A stretch of 64,000 nt of DNA from Bicyclus anynana (taxonomy: Eukaryota > Arthropoda > Insecta > Lepidoptera > Nymphalidae). This document shows, piece after piece, positions 32,787 to 45,300 of the stretch. Location: positions 14,912,501-14,976,500 of the forward strand of contig NC_069083.1 of assembly GCF_947172395.1 (NCBI RefSeq), in the 5' to 3' direction. The stretch's first letter is position 1, and each line of letters starts with the position of its first letter. Both the position numbers and the translations under genes were made by a program. The notes under the pieces were generated by a model. That model saw nothing but the letters and a program-made list of their open reading frames with translations. It was not told where the DNA came from and did not search any database.

Positions 32787-34030
32787 AATCTATTTACAAA
32801 AGCGCAGATAAATAGCTATCGGTAAAAGAAAGGCAAGTAAGCAATACGCATTTATCCCAATACATTAGGCCCAAGACACGCACGGATGGGATTTTGTGTT
32901 GCGTATGCTGAAAGCGAAGGCTTCCTTTACTCGCCCAATTTACGGTACGTAAGTACCTCACTATCTGACCTTTCTTTTTATGGCTGAAAAGAAATCACCT
33001 AAAAATACCTAACCTGTTGCAGGGAGAAGGGAAACATTTATGAGTGGATAGCAGAACCCCGCGGTTTGACCCACCTAGTTCCTATTCCTGTGGGAATACG
33101 ATGATAAAAATATATAGGATATGATAATGTACGAGTAGCTTTTCATTGGTGAAAGAATTTTTCAAATTGGTCCAGTAGTTTCACCGCCACCTCCACCGTA
33201 TTTATCTATATTTAAATAAAAAATAAATTCGTGTTAGTTACACTATTTATGACTCATAAACGGCTGGACCGATTTGGCTGTAGAAACCGTTATTAACTAT
33301 TACTATTAATGATAGTTTAATCAGGAGTTTTTAAGCAACCCTAGTCGCAATATATTTTTAACATTAAAATTTTATAAAGGTTTCTTCTTAAAGTTCACTT
33401 TCTTCCTTTAACAGATGGGGAAAGTCTTTTTTAATTTAAATCTGAGATTATCATATATATATATTTTTTTAATTTTTAATTAATTTTATACAATTTTTAG
33501 CGAACATTTTCTATATTATAATTGATATTAGGGATAATTGGTATTTATTAAATTTTTAATTTTCATTTATTTTTTATCTTATTAAACCACAACAGAATTC
33601 AGCGTCAATAGGTATAATTATAACTTTATCTTTCATAAATCGTTGGTAAGATTTTTAAATATATGGTTTAAGTAATTAATTTCTTATGTTTTTTTACGTA
33701 ATTTAAATAAAATTGTAAGCAATAAATAAAATTATATAAAGGGTTACATTAATTTTGAAACTAAGATATTTTTTACCTAAGATTTTAACAGGTTTTTTTT
33801 CTGCTCCACGTAGTAATTATGAGGCTAAGGTATGAAAAGGTAAGGTATAAGTTATGTATGTACTTATGCTTATAAGATTATTTTTCGTAAAATCCACGTG
33901 AAAGTTTATGTCGGAAACCAAAAGTATTAGAAAAAAAAACTGTCGTTCTAAATATTCGTTCTAATTTCGAGCCCTAATGTTCGTACATTACGGTACAGCA
34001 CTTCAGAATAAGGTAAGATTTGTGGGACAC
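32787..34030. other. Gene-free stretch, very AT-rich
   Basis: A diverged family A-like piece at about 33040-33190 (minus). From 33350 to 33780 the sequence is nearly pure A/T. No genes are seen. Confidence 0.4.
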
Positions 34031-34540
34031 CTAAAGCCTAGTTCGGACTACTTTAGCAATTTATTCGAGTAGCGTACTAAACTACTTGCTATTGCCCAAA
34101 AATCGTTCGCACTTTGTTCGAGTATAGTTCACAAGTGAGCGGTGATTTGCAACATGAACAACCTGCAACGCATTAAATAAACTCATTAAGCTAATCAAAA
34201 TGGCTGCATTTATTTGTAACAGTATTCTGTGGACTTAACATTCCTTAAATATTTTGTAATCATTTTCATAGTTTTTTCTTCGCTCCAGCGAAGCGTCATT
34301 TTATGATTTTAGAAGCAACTAATGAGCTCGACTAATTCGCCAAGTTCGGACTTATTTAGCCGGTGAACCAGTGAGCGTGGACGCGTGGTGGGAGGCGCTA
34401 ATCGCCCGTTGAAATAGAGTAAAATGGATTGACTCGACTAAACTATTTACTAACCTACTCGACTAAATTTATGGCATTTTGAGCAGCTAAATTTTACGCT
34501 CCTCGACTAAGCTGCTAAAGTAGTCCGAACAAGCCTTAAG
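34031..34540. mobile_element. TIR element, about 510 bp
   Basis: Left 'gttcggactactttagca' and right 'tgctaaagtagtccgaac' are inverted copies, extended by 'ctaaagccta' / 'aagccttaag'. Internally, 'ctcgactaaa' motifs occur in both orientations. No reading frame. Related to the foldback at 48655-48782. Confidence 0.7.
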
Positions 34541-34917
34541 GGAGATGACGCTCGCCAGTCTGCATTAAAGCAGCGTGGAGGGTCTAAACTCCATATCCCC
34601 TCTCCGAAAAATTCTCTATAGGGTTAGAAATAAGCTGGTAATGTTAAAATAAATAACACATAGGTAAAAATAAATATTGTAACACTGAAAGTTATACTTC
34701 AAAAGTGTTGTGTGCATAAATTATTATTATTAAAGTACGAGTTCTTTGAAAGCTAATGAATAAAGCATTGGTGTTAACACGGCTAGGGCGAACCGGGGTC
34801 TGTGGGAGTTTCCACACGATGGGGATTCTGCGGATTTGTCCTCAAACTATTGCTGATTCAATATTTACATATCTCAGTCAAACAGCTTAGCGTACCTTAT
34901 TCATCATCATCATTATC

Positions 34918-35118
34918 TTTGCAATTGCACGTTGTAGAGTCAAAATCTTCTGAGGATGCTCCGGTTTCGGGGTGAAACGTACGTAGAGAGTATTTTGTCG
35001 GACCTGGGTGACATTGTCGCATGGGTTCGTCGACTTTTCGCGGATAATAGCAAAATAAATAAATTATTATATAATCATGATGAACTTCCGCAAAGTAACG
35101 CCTGCTTCTATCCAATAT
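34918..35118 (+). repeat. Interspersed repeat family G, copy 2
   Basis: 201 bp, six substitutions from 16418-16618. Immediately followed by a minus-orientation SINE F piece (35119-35270, 'cattatcaacccatattcga'). Confidence 0.8.
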
Positions 35119-35311
35119 CATCATTATCATTATCAACCCATATTCGACTTACTGCTCAGCTCGAGTCTACTCTCAAAATGAGAGGGGTTAGACCAATAAT
35201 ACTCCACTGCACTGGCCATTCCAATCCAATGCAGATTGGAAAACTTATCACACACGCAGAGAATTAATATGTTGCACATATAAGAACTCCTCTTAGTGAG
35301 AGGTACTTTTT

Positions 35312-35465
35312 GTAATGATGTTCTTATAACCCGACAGTCTGAGTTTCGAAATCATCTCTATCTCTCTTTATCGTATGTCGTAAAGTATCGTGTTAGATAG
35401 AGAGAAATAGAGTAGAATTCCAGGCTCACACTGTCGAGCTATAAAAACATCGTTACAGAATAGCG
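35312..35465. mobile_element. Foldback MITE family I, copy 2
   Basis: 'tgatgttcttataacccgac' on the left and 'gtcgagctataaaaacatcg' on the right are imperfect inverted copies, with 'ctctatctctctt' / 'agagagaaatagag' near the centre. Confidence 0.75.
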
Positions 35466-35789
35466 CTACTGAGCCAATACGAGTAATTTACAGTTTTTTG
35501 AATATAGGTACCTACATCGTTGTACCTTTAGCAATCATGGACGTTATTTGTACTTCTGTTCCTACATAGATGTTTACTCCTGCTACGAGACTCATTCGGT
35601 CTCGTAGTGTAACCATTTATGTCATGGACTAAATATGAATTTTTATAAAGTTTTGGTTACAGTTTGCTTACCTTTCCCCTCCGAAACAGTATTACAGTTT
35701 TAGGCTTTAACTGCCTTTTTCATATTAAAAAAATATATTTAGTAATATTTATTAATATCTAATTTTATAATCTATATATATGTTACGCT

Positions 35790-36140
35790 CAATGATCGAA
35801 AACGCTCAGTGAGTGGAAAAATAGCTCATAACGGGTTGTGGTCACAGTAAAACATCTACATGGCGAAATTCGTGTTACGGTTCTAATGAAAATGCGCACG
35901 ACGCGTTGTGGCAATCACAGAAAAACCATGAGCAAGACATGCTATTTGATCTCAACGCGTGGTGGCAATGAAAAGCCACGACGACGCGTTGAGATCGAAT
36001 AGCAAGTCAGCTACGACACAATTTTCGCTATTATCGAAGTAAGCAAGGGTTTATCAGTACAGTATTTTTTCCAAAAGATACTGTATAGACAATTTTGAAG
36101 TGGCAAAAGAGTGGTATTGATAAACCCTTGCTTACTTCGA
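35790..36140. repeat. Cluster of inverted repeats
   Basis: 'ctatttgatctcaacgcg' pairs with 'cgcgttgagatcgaatag' (about 35941-36003). Directly after, 'tcgaagtaagcaagggttta...' (36034-36056) pairs perfectly over 23 bp with 36118-36140. Between the second pair, 'acagtat' pairs with 'atactgt'. Likely foldback transposons. Confidence 0.75.
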
Positions 36141-36869
36141 TTATATATCTAATTTATTTAGTAATATCTAAACCCGAAAGCTCTATGATTAAAAGTGCCA
36201 TTTATATTCATATACGAGCTTATCGTCTATACTACTTTACGTGCAAAGTTGCATACCTTGTTCACGGGCGAACTGTTTAACTCTAGTAACCACGTAGGAT
36301 ACATAATTAAGCATGCCCGTGATATTATCAAGTCTGTAGGTAGTGTCACCAAACTTTCGAATTTTAATTATTTCTAAGAGTATTACATTTAAAACAAGGT
36401 CGTAATTATCGCTTACAAAACCGAAATAAAGGTAAAAAGATCCATAATTTTAGTCAATTCCATAGGTTAGTCCCTTAACTTCAATATCGTGATTATTGTC
36501 TGTCTATTTTAAAGGATGGGACAGAGTGGTATCCTAGGACAGGAAAAATGAAAAGAGGATGGGATGCTAAAGATGGGAGGATGACCTAAGACAGACAGCA
36601 GAAAGCACATGGAGAAGGAAAGCAAGAGACAGAGTACTATGGAAGTGTCTGGAGGAGGACTATCCGAGAGGGCATCCTGAAGACAACAGAGGGCACAATC
36701 AGTGACAATGATATATTATTATATTATATTTTAAAGGCTACATTATTATATTATATTTTAAAAGTCCGCTACAGGGCCAGGCCTCCCTCCTTGTAGGGGA
36801 GGGGATGTGAAACTAACACTCACCACCATTTTTATAACTGTTTGACTTTATAACAATTAATATCAGCTG

Positions 36870-37025
36870 GGCAGGTATTCTGTAACGATGTTTTGTACAA
36901 CTCACAAGTCCGAGTTTAGAATACATCTCTCTCTCTCTGTTTAACACGATACTGTAGAAAGAGAAAGATAGAGGTGAATTCGAATCTCACCCTTGCAAAT
37001 TGCACCAAACGTCATTTTAGAATAG
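36870..37025. mobile_element. Foldback MITE family I, copy 3
   Basis: 'attctgtaacgatgttttgt' at the left and 'catctctctctctctg' / 'agaaagagaaagatagag' at the centre. The right arm has decayed more. Confidence 0.65.
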
Positions 37026-37504
37026 CTATCTTTTTATATTGATTTTAATGACCAGGACCGATCCTTGTTTCATAATAGGTACCTACGTCCCGTGATTTCA
37101 ACTCTAGGACCCTGTGGTTCAAAGCTATTTAGGTTAATCACTAGACAAACGAGCCACTATAAACTATCTATTTAATACAACATAAACGGGCTCAAATGTA
37201 GTTGCTTCTGGATGCACAAATTGAATTAAAATCATTAACGGGACTTCCCTATTTTCCGGGATATTTCTCGTACAATTAAAACGATCAGTAGAAACACTAT
37301 GACAGTAATATTTTTTACACACCTATTATACATACTTTAACAATTTTGTCAAGTGTTTTTAAAGCAATAAATATTTTTAATTTTGACAATTGTCTTGTCA
37401 ATTGGTCAGACTGTTAAACACGCCAAATAATGAGGCACATTACGAGTACATCATATTAACTGGGCTAAAATAGTATCTACCTTTCGTCAAGTGTTTATCC
37501 CACT

Positions 37505-37610
37505 TTAAACATGGTCACACTACAGGCAGGTAGCGCGTGGCGTGATCCGGGGGTGTGGGGTGCACCTGCCTCCCCGCGTGTCCAACCCGCTTGGGTTTTC
37601 CCCTGGCGAT
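37505..37610. promoter_or_regulatory. GC/CpG-rich island 1
   Basis: 'gcgcgtggcgtgatccgggg' and 'ctccccgcgtgtccaacccg' within AT-rich DNA. No reading frame, no known motif. Could be a promoter or part of a GC-rich element; undecided. Confidence 0.25.
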
Positions 37611-38144
37611 GTTCGTGTTGTTATTAAAAGCCTTTATTTAACTTTTGTTTATTTGTTTAGTATGTAATGTATGAATGTAGCTTTTTTTTATTCAATACAA
37701 GTTAGCCCTTGACTGCAATTCATCTGATGTTAGTTACTGACGATGCGGTCTAAGATGGAAGCGCGCTAACTTGGAAGAGGTACAAGGGTGGTAATTAACC
37801 ACGGCCGAAGCCTCCCACCTGTCATACCTGAACCAATTAAGAAAACCTTAATCGGTTTTCAAGAAAAATTCTTTCAAATATAAAAAGAATTTTTATAAAT
37901 TGGTTAATAAATGACGGAGATAAGAGGTAACAAACTTAAAAAAGAAAAGAAAAGAGCATACGCATCGAATTTAAGAACCTCTGCCTTTTTTTAGTAGGAC
38001 GAAAACGAACACACAGTCCATATAGTAAAAGACTGGATGTAGTGTTTTAATAATAAATCGTTCACCGTATTGTGCGGAACTGTACCGCAAATAAGACAAG
38101 GATTCACAAACTATTCAATTTTTTTCATAAAATTATAGTATGAA

Positions 38145-38332
38145 TTTATAAGTCTTTTTTTAAAGAATATTTGCCACATCTTTTCAACATGGCCAATATT
38201 CCCATTCTCCAACTAGTCGGGAAAGACTGTATTAGGAGTGTGTACGAAAATAGACTAACGGGGCGAGGATCGAACCGCCACCCCTCCGTGATGAGTCCGA
38301 CCGCTCTTATCGTTGAGCTATTGAGGCTCTAA
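38145..38332 (-). mobile_element. tRNA-derived SINE (family D), minus orientation
   Basis: Reverse counterpart of 11417-11590: 'ttgccacatcttttcaacat', 'ccaactagtcgggaaagact', B box 'gatcgaacc' and head 'gctcttatcgttgagctatt'. Confidence 0.75.
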
Positions 38333-39584
38333 AGTCTTTGTGTCAACCCTGACGAGCGTTTGGTGTTAAATCCTTACAAATTCAAATATGCTTGAAAATG
38401 TTGATTCAGTGAGAACAATTTAAATCCTTAATTTTGTTTTAACCGACGTTAAAAAGAGGTTTTCAATTCGACATGTTTTTTACCTGACTGCCAAGAAGGG
38501 TTATTAATCATTTTATATATTTATTTTTATTTTATTTTATTCGAAACACCTACAGCTAGTACATAAGGCATAGTACATATCATATTATAAATATTAAAGT
38601 ACACAATAATCGTGGATAATATATCCAGCCATTTACAGGTGTGTACAGCATTTTTTTAGGATCGACAAAATAAATATGGAGCTCCTTTTTTATAATTACA
38701 CAATACTCATATTAAATGGTACCTAGTTGTGAAAAATATAGCCTAAAATAGAAAATACAAAAGTTGTTTAGTACGTGCCGATAATAATAATCACTGGGCG
38801 ACGATAGCGCCTTTAATTTTTTTGAACTTTGGCAGAACAAGTCACTATGCTATCTCAAAAACTGTCTATTACCCATTTTAATTACCCACCCAAGTAGTTA
38901 TTTCAAAGTATGTAGGTATGCAGTTCATTATGAAATTTTTAAATTAATTTAAGGAATAATATTTAAAGAATTCTTACTTATTTAACTCAATTAACTTAAA
39001 ATATAATAAAAAGGGTAAGCAACGCTATTTTTTGTGTGCTATGCAAAACGATTAAGATATTAAAAGTAATGTGTGCAGCGGTGCGAGTAGGTACTTACCT
39101 ACCTGCACATTCAAAGTTTATGTCAAACTCAAAATCAAAGTAACTTTATTCAATGAAAACTTTCATTTGTTCATGGAGAATATTTTGTTGTTTTATTTGT
39201 CTAAAATAGTTTTTGAAATACAAAATAAATTCTCAAGGTACTCAATATATTAGTACATTATTTTATTAATAAATAAATAGTTTATATGAAATATTCTTAA
39301 TAGCATTAAGCATTTAGCATTTAGCATTAAGCATTATTTAGCAAGATTCTCGTCAGCAGTCAAAATTGGAATACATAGTTAATCAACACTGCACTAAACG
39401 AATTAATTACTAACTATACTAAAAAGCGTATGTAGACTAAATTTCGTGGCAACCCTTCGAAAAGCACTGTCAAAGATAAAACTTTAAGGACCTGTAGCAA
39501 AGGGTTTCGAAGGTAAGTGAAAATAAAAAATGCGAGTTTTTAATCAAAAACAAATACACACCATCTAATTGTTCACCCATAGGC

Positions 39585-40345
39585 AGCTACCCAATACGCT
39601 GGATGCTGTTAACTCTCTGGATGGCAAGACTTATCCTTTGGGACGTCTCAAGTAAGCGCCAGCTCTTGGGTCACCTCACTCATGGATCAATTTGTCAGAC
39701 ATAGAATTAATTTTTTTTTGTTATCTGATTATCAAGGGCCTAAAGTCTCCAATGCCAGCGCCACAAATACAGTCATTAGATAAGACTGAGTATTTACGAC
39801 GCTTAAGGAATTGAGGGTATTCTGCAACTGCGCCAGGCGTTTGCGAAGTGTGCGCGAGATGAGACGCAGGTTGCGTTACTTACTAAGGCACGTTCCATAG
39901 ACCACGGTACTATAGTTATCCCATCGGGCTTCTTGTCGTCATCCCTGAACAAACCGGGAGGTTCTCACTGCGACGAACTATAACGTTGATAGTACCGTGG
40001 CGATACAAACGACCAGCGCTTCTGCTGCAACTCCGTCCATGATGACCTTTGCAAGCAAGCAAACTTTGACTCTCAAACGTAAACATACTGCTATACGAAG
40101 ATTTATGTTATCAAGAAGCATCCCCAGATTGTGTGATGGCAAAGCCTGTATCCAATGATGGATGGCTTGGGTCGTAGTCCTATCATCAAACTGTAAATTT
40201 AGGATTTTGGATAGAGTATCTTTAAGAGACACATCTAGATATGAAAGCAAATGAAAATATTTCCAAAAAGGACAGCAACGTAACAAATAAAATGAAATTT
40301 TGGAGCAAATAAACATAAACGAAGAATATAAAGGGCCATCCATGT
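39585..40345 (-). pseudogene. Decayed reverse transcriptase element, copy 2 (minus strand)
   Basis: Minus-strand pieces align in order with copy 1: FWKYFHLLSYLD and SKILNLQFDDRTTTQA (to FWKNLPALAHID and CKILNVALNDRVWLQA), LGMLLDNINLRIAVCLRLR (to TGTLLDDTTFRIATCLRLG), KKPDGITIVPWSMERALV (to KRPDGMSLMPWKMGRPLV), ALALETLGP and QRISLAIQRVNSIQ. Internal deletions, frameshifts and stops throughout, and no RT catalytic box is seen here. Confidence 0.8.
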
Positions 40346-40471
40346 GAGGCTTTAAATCTAAAAGGCTATGCGAAAAAATATTTAAAATTTTGAATTTAAA
40401 AGAAAATTTTCAAAATTCGTTAATAAATGACGCAGTTACGGGGTAAAAAACATAAAAGAAATATAAATAAT

Positions 40472-40605
40472 GTCATATAATATATCGTGCATTGTCATCC
40501 AATCTTAACGTGTATACAAAATTTCAGCTCAATCGGTTGAAGATATCTACTTCAAAATTGAGCAAAAAAAGAATCCACCGTAACATCCTACTTATATTGC
40601 AAGTT
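40472..40605 (-). repeat. Repeat family K, copy 1
   Basis: Reverse complement of 59873-60004: 'caatcttaacgtgtatacaa', 'tcagctcaatcggttgaaga', 'gaatccaccgtaacatccta'. Only a few differences over about 133 bp. Confidence 0.75.
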
Positions 40606-40914
40606 AAATAAAAGCTTTTAAAAAACATACGTGTCGAATTGAGAACTTCCTTTTTTGAAGTCGGTTAAAAATACAAGTACTTTTGAAACGTCAAGTTTTC
40701 CTGTTTGTGTTAGACAAGTGATTTGAACAAAAAAAAATAATACAACGATACAATATATTAGGATCTGTAAATATAACTTTACAGTCATAAATACGCTCTG
40801 AAAACATAACCTTTATGCGGGAGTCGGTAAAAAGCATAGAGGTTGCAGCCGCGCCAAACATTTGATATGTATTTTTATGGTATTCCAACGCACAGGTTGG
40901 AAATCACTGGCCTA

Positions 40915-41030
40915 TTAAATTGCCAGCGGGCGGTAGTCTATCGCAGTGCGGGACCGACGGATGCAAGTGCACGCACGCGCCATACCGCGCCGCCGGGAGC
41001 ATGTGACATTGAACACCCACGCGGAATTAT
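40915..41030 (+). promoter_or_regulatory. GC/CpG-rich island 2, candidate promoter
   Basis: 'cagcgggcggtagtctatcg', 'gcgggaccgacggatgcaag', 'cataccgcgccgccgggagc'. Followed within 100 bp by an ATG-opened stretch ending in GTGAGT, which makes it a better promoter candidate than the other islands. Confidence 0.35.
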
Positions 41031-41077
41031 TGTAAACAGAAATTACAATTACAATTGTAAAAATTACAATTACAAAT

Positions 41078-41129
41078 ATGTGTAAACATTTAGTGCTGGT
41101 TCCTTTGGATCCTACGGATACTGATACTG
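41078..41129 (+). other. Candidate 5' exon (possible first coding exon of the rolling-stone-like gene)
   Basis: ATG at 41078 opens MCKHLVLVPLDPTDTDT and meets ACTG|GTGAGT. The donor is phase 1. The acceptor at 55523 leaves two bases (CA) before the ATG there, so joining would stay in frame (G+CA = Ala, then Met). That fit has a one in three chance of being luck, and the distance is 14.4 kb. It could equally be 5' UTR or unrelated. Confidence 0.2.
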
Positions 41130-42211
41130 GTGAGTGTAATTTTTAATATTTTTCCAAATTTGTAAACAGAAGTTACAATTAGAAAAACCTACATATCCTC
41201 ACTGACGTAAATAATACATAGATCGATGTGTAGCCTAAATGTAATTTTTGTTAATTGGCAACTGTGTGTGGCATATTTGTAATGATTTAATGTTCGTTCC
41301 TTTTAATTTAGTTACTACTAATTCTGGTAAATTGTAATCTCATAAGTACCCGCGTATGAAGAAGTATGAAAGGATAATAACTTAAACTTGATGGAACTAT
41401 TTTAAGCAGATCTTATAGGATATGTATATGATCTTACACACTTATTATAATAAGGTTAATAGGTATAATTCTATCTACCTACATCTTAAATTATTACAAT
41501 ATTTATTGAGAGGTTGATTTTTAATCATGACAAATTAAATTTAAACTTATTTATCAGTAACAGATTAACAGTAGAGATTTATAAGTTTCGAATAGGTATA
41601 TTGATAAGTATGTACTAAAGTATATTATGTAACTAATTATCCTGTACGTAGTTTTATTAAAGGAATCATAAAATAAAATGTGGTTTTATAACTTACTTTT
41701 AAATAGCTACGATAATTGCGAACTTAAATAACAAATATAATTTAATGTACCTATTTAGGTACAGAAATAAAATTTTTGCCTTTAACACAGTAAATAAACC
41801 AAATACATATACTCGTAAGTAGGTACTTACATTATCACAAGTCTAGATTTTAAGTATACCTAATAATTTAAATTGTAATTTTTCTTAAACTAAGGTTACT
41901 TATTTATAGTAGATATTCAATACAAATTGCAAGTTCGTAACCATAGTTCACTTTATGATCGCGATTTTTACACAAGCTATAATTTTACGTACATTTTATA
42001 TTTAAAGTCTAAAAAAAGATAGATACAGACATTCGGTTGATCTCCCGCGTAGATGCCGTCCTAGGTCATTTACACGTCTAAGCACTAATCCAAAATTAAA
42101 ATAGATTATTTTTTTTAATTTTTACTTATCTGATTGCGTTTTAAGAATGAACTTTAAGTTATATCGGAGTCAATCATACGTACACCAGTAATATATGTAT
42201 ATCATATATAT
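41130..42211. other. Gene-free stretch, AT-rich
   Basis: Nothing recognisable beyond a short echo of 'tgtaaacagaaattacaatt' at about 41161. No genes. Confidence 0.4.
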
Positions 42212-42350
42212 TATTTTTTATTCTTTACAAGTTAGCCCTTGACTACAATCTCACCTGATGGTAAGTGATGATGCAATCTAAGCAGGAAGCGGGCTAACTT
42301 GTTAGAAGTAGGAAGAAAATCCACACCCCTTTTGGTTTCTACACGACATC
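42212..42350 (-). mobile_element. SINE family C, partial
   Basis: 'ttctttacaagttagccctt', 'ctcacctgatggtaagtgat', 'gaagcgggctaacttgttag', 'cccttttggtttctacacga'; the tRNA-like head is missing. Confidence 0.75.
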
Positions 42351-45300
42351 CAATTTACCTAGACAATAATATAAAGTCCTTAATTACGAGTAAGTCAAGC
42401 TGGTAATCAAAGCCAGATCTTCTTGGTAATAAAGTAAAGCAATTCATGTCAAAAATAATAAACCAGGTAAAATCTCCATGAAAAAAAAACAAAAAAGGTA
42501 GGTACTAGTCCGGGATAACGCAGGTACTTTTAGGGTGGAAAAGAAGTACTTTAATAATCCTCTGGGTTTTTTAAATGGCCATTGTTAGTATAGGGACGGT
42601 AAAGGACTAAAACGTTAAAATTTTTACCTTCTACTGATGACGTCTGAAATTCGCTACCCTACTCACATTTTTCATCTAAAGACAGATGAGAGTATTCAGC
42701 TTCAAACAGTTTAGTAAGACAGATGAAAAAGTGTGACTATAAGTAACACTTACTAATATTCTTACTAGTACAGTACTAGAATATTAGTTAAATTTTCGAT
42801 ACTTTATTTTTCTATAGGTATGTATATAAAATGTTTCTTTCTGCATGACAAATTGTTTGGGCCTTTGCCGCCCCACAAAATCTGTCGCCCTAGGCCCCAG
42901 CCTACTTAGCCTACAGGTAAATCCGCCACTGCGTCGCCAGTCAACCTAAGACATGTGTGTTAAGTCTCATATGCCTGTATTTCAACCATAGCCTTGATGG
43001 CTGTAGTGGGCAACAGAATCAAGTATGGTGGTAGTATTATCCTGAACAAACTTTGCCAGAAGGAGCCCTACTTCTTTATGTACCTTACTATTAAAATCCT
43101 TTTAATGACGTCGGTCCAGAATGTCCTTCCAGCTGTTGTTAGTGATTTAATTACCGATTCGCGGTCACATCAATTGTAACAAATCAGAAAGCCATCTGTT
43201 TTTATTAGAACAAATATAGTTATTAATCGATTGTTTGAAAAAATATTTGCCGGAATTGACTGGGCTTGTCACGCCATGCGACCACTTAGCCATGGAAGAA
43301 TTAATACCAATCGAGCCGGCAAGCCAATAGAGGGTTATTGTAGATCAAGAGCTAGTAGCTGTATAAAAAAATTAACAGAATAATTGCTATGTATTTTAAA
43401 TATGACTTTTCTTTCCACTCGAAAAGACAGTGTTAAAAATGTTTACGACAATATCACAGCGGATTTTATTATAATATGATTATTTTTTAGAATTATATGA
43501 GATATGATAGCGTGGTTAGCATGGCCCATACTAACTAAAGACAATTTTAGGTATTGTTAGGTTTGAAAAAGTACAGTAATGTAAATGTGACTGTAAGCGT
43601 AGATACTCCATTCCCCTAAATGTTGTATGTATGTTCTTCTAAACCTTGGATTTCTTTTGCTCTCGACAAAACTCCTACTGAAGCTGCTGTAGTTTTATTA
43701 AAGATCCCGCCGCAGATAAAAAGTCAAAAATATTGTTGATATAATAAAATATGATCTTGATTAGAATAGATAATTTAAGTTTCCGAGATTTAGCTCAATT
43801 ATTATCAAAACATTGATTGCCATTTATCATTAAAGATAGCTACACAATTATATTTAAAGTGAACTATATTTAACGTCAGGAAGTAGTTTCATTTCATGAC
43901 TAATAAAGTGAGTTGAACAACATATACCCCTAACAGGGGAAGTTAAATTAAAGTTTGGAAAAATGCGTTTTTTGAGCGTATATGAACTACGCATGCTCTT
44001 AGCCTACTCGCGATATTGACATCCCACCTCGCACCGCAGTGGGCTCCGAGCCGCGCGCAAGCGCGCTGTGACGAATGTCTTCCTTAATTCATAAACACCG
44101 GCTAGCAATACGAAATACGAATACTCGCTATTTGCAATAACATCTGCTGAAAGTTGTTTGTTTTGATACGGCGTTGTTTCAATGAACCTATTAACTGAAT
44201 AGGCATTTTACGAAGGATGAGGTTGCCGAAATTGGATCTGTGTAAGTCTAGATACGTTGTTGTTGTATGTTATAGTTTTGATGGGTATGCGTGTTTGCTT
44301 GCTCAGTAATATTATTTAGTTAATGATTTTTAATCTTTCGGGATCAAATATTTACCTCCATATATACCTACCTAGGCATGTCAAAGTATCCAGTGATAAG
44401 AAAATTTAGGATCTCTTTTTAGGTTGCGTTTTGGAGTGTGTTTAGTTTTAATGGAGGAGTGCAGAAATGTGAAGTTATATATAAATATATCAGAAATACA
44501 ATAAACCAAGTAAATAGGTAGAACATTGAACAATTTGATATTATGGACGTTGAGAAAATGGGACATGGTACAGCCCAGAGCATTAAGTTTACATTTGTCG
44601 CGTGAGTCTATTATACTTCTACCACTCTACTGCAAATTTGGTTTAAGAATTGAAAAAAAATACACAATTACAAATGATAAAAACATAATCTTAGGAGATT
44701 TTAGTTCATTATGTAAAATATAAGTTTTAATTTATAAGTATTCTGTATGTAGCATCATACGTAACTTGTGTTGTACCTTGTGAACCAAAGAGTTACTTTC
44801 CACTAAGCTACGTATCACTATCATCTAATATTATCTCTCAGCTTTAACCCTCTTGTGATTTCCATAATTGATTTCATTTACGGAAGAAATAAAACTAAAT
44901 TTTCTAATTAAGATTTCTCACTACATTTTCTTTAAAAGTAAAGTAAATGGTTTATAAATAAACGTAAACAGAACTACGTGAAAAAATACAAATCAAGAGC
45001 AAGGCAATCTCCCAGATTCTGAAAAGATGATGAAACCTGACGTTAACTAAATGCCTGGGAAATTTACTGAACAAGATATAGATAATCGAAGGAAGCTATG
45101 ATTATGCTAAAAATACGTTGATTAATCATGTTTGATCAACCGAAAATATACCTACTGATAAAACGTCAAGATGAAAATATAGGTAGGTACACGGATTATA
45201 AATAAATGTGAAAAAAATACAAATAGAGCGAGATGTACTGAACAAGGTATAATGTATAATCAAGATATGTTTGTAACATAAATATCATCTAATGTATAGC

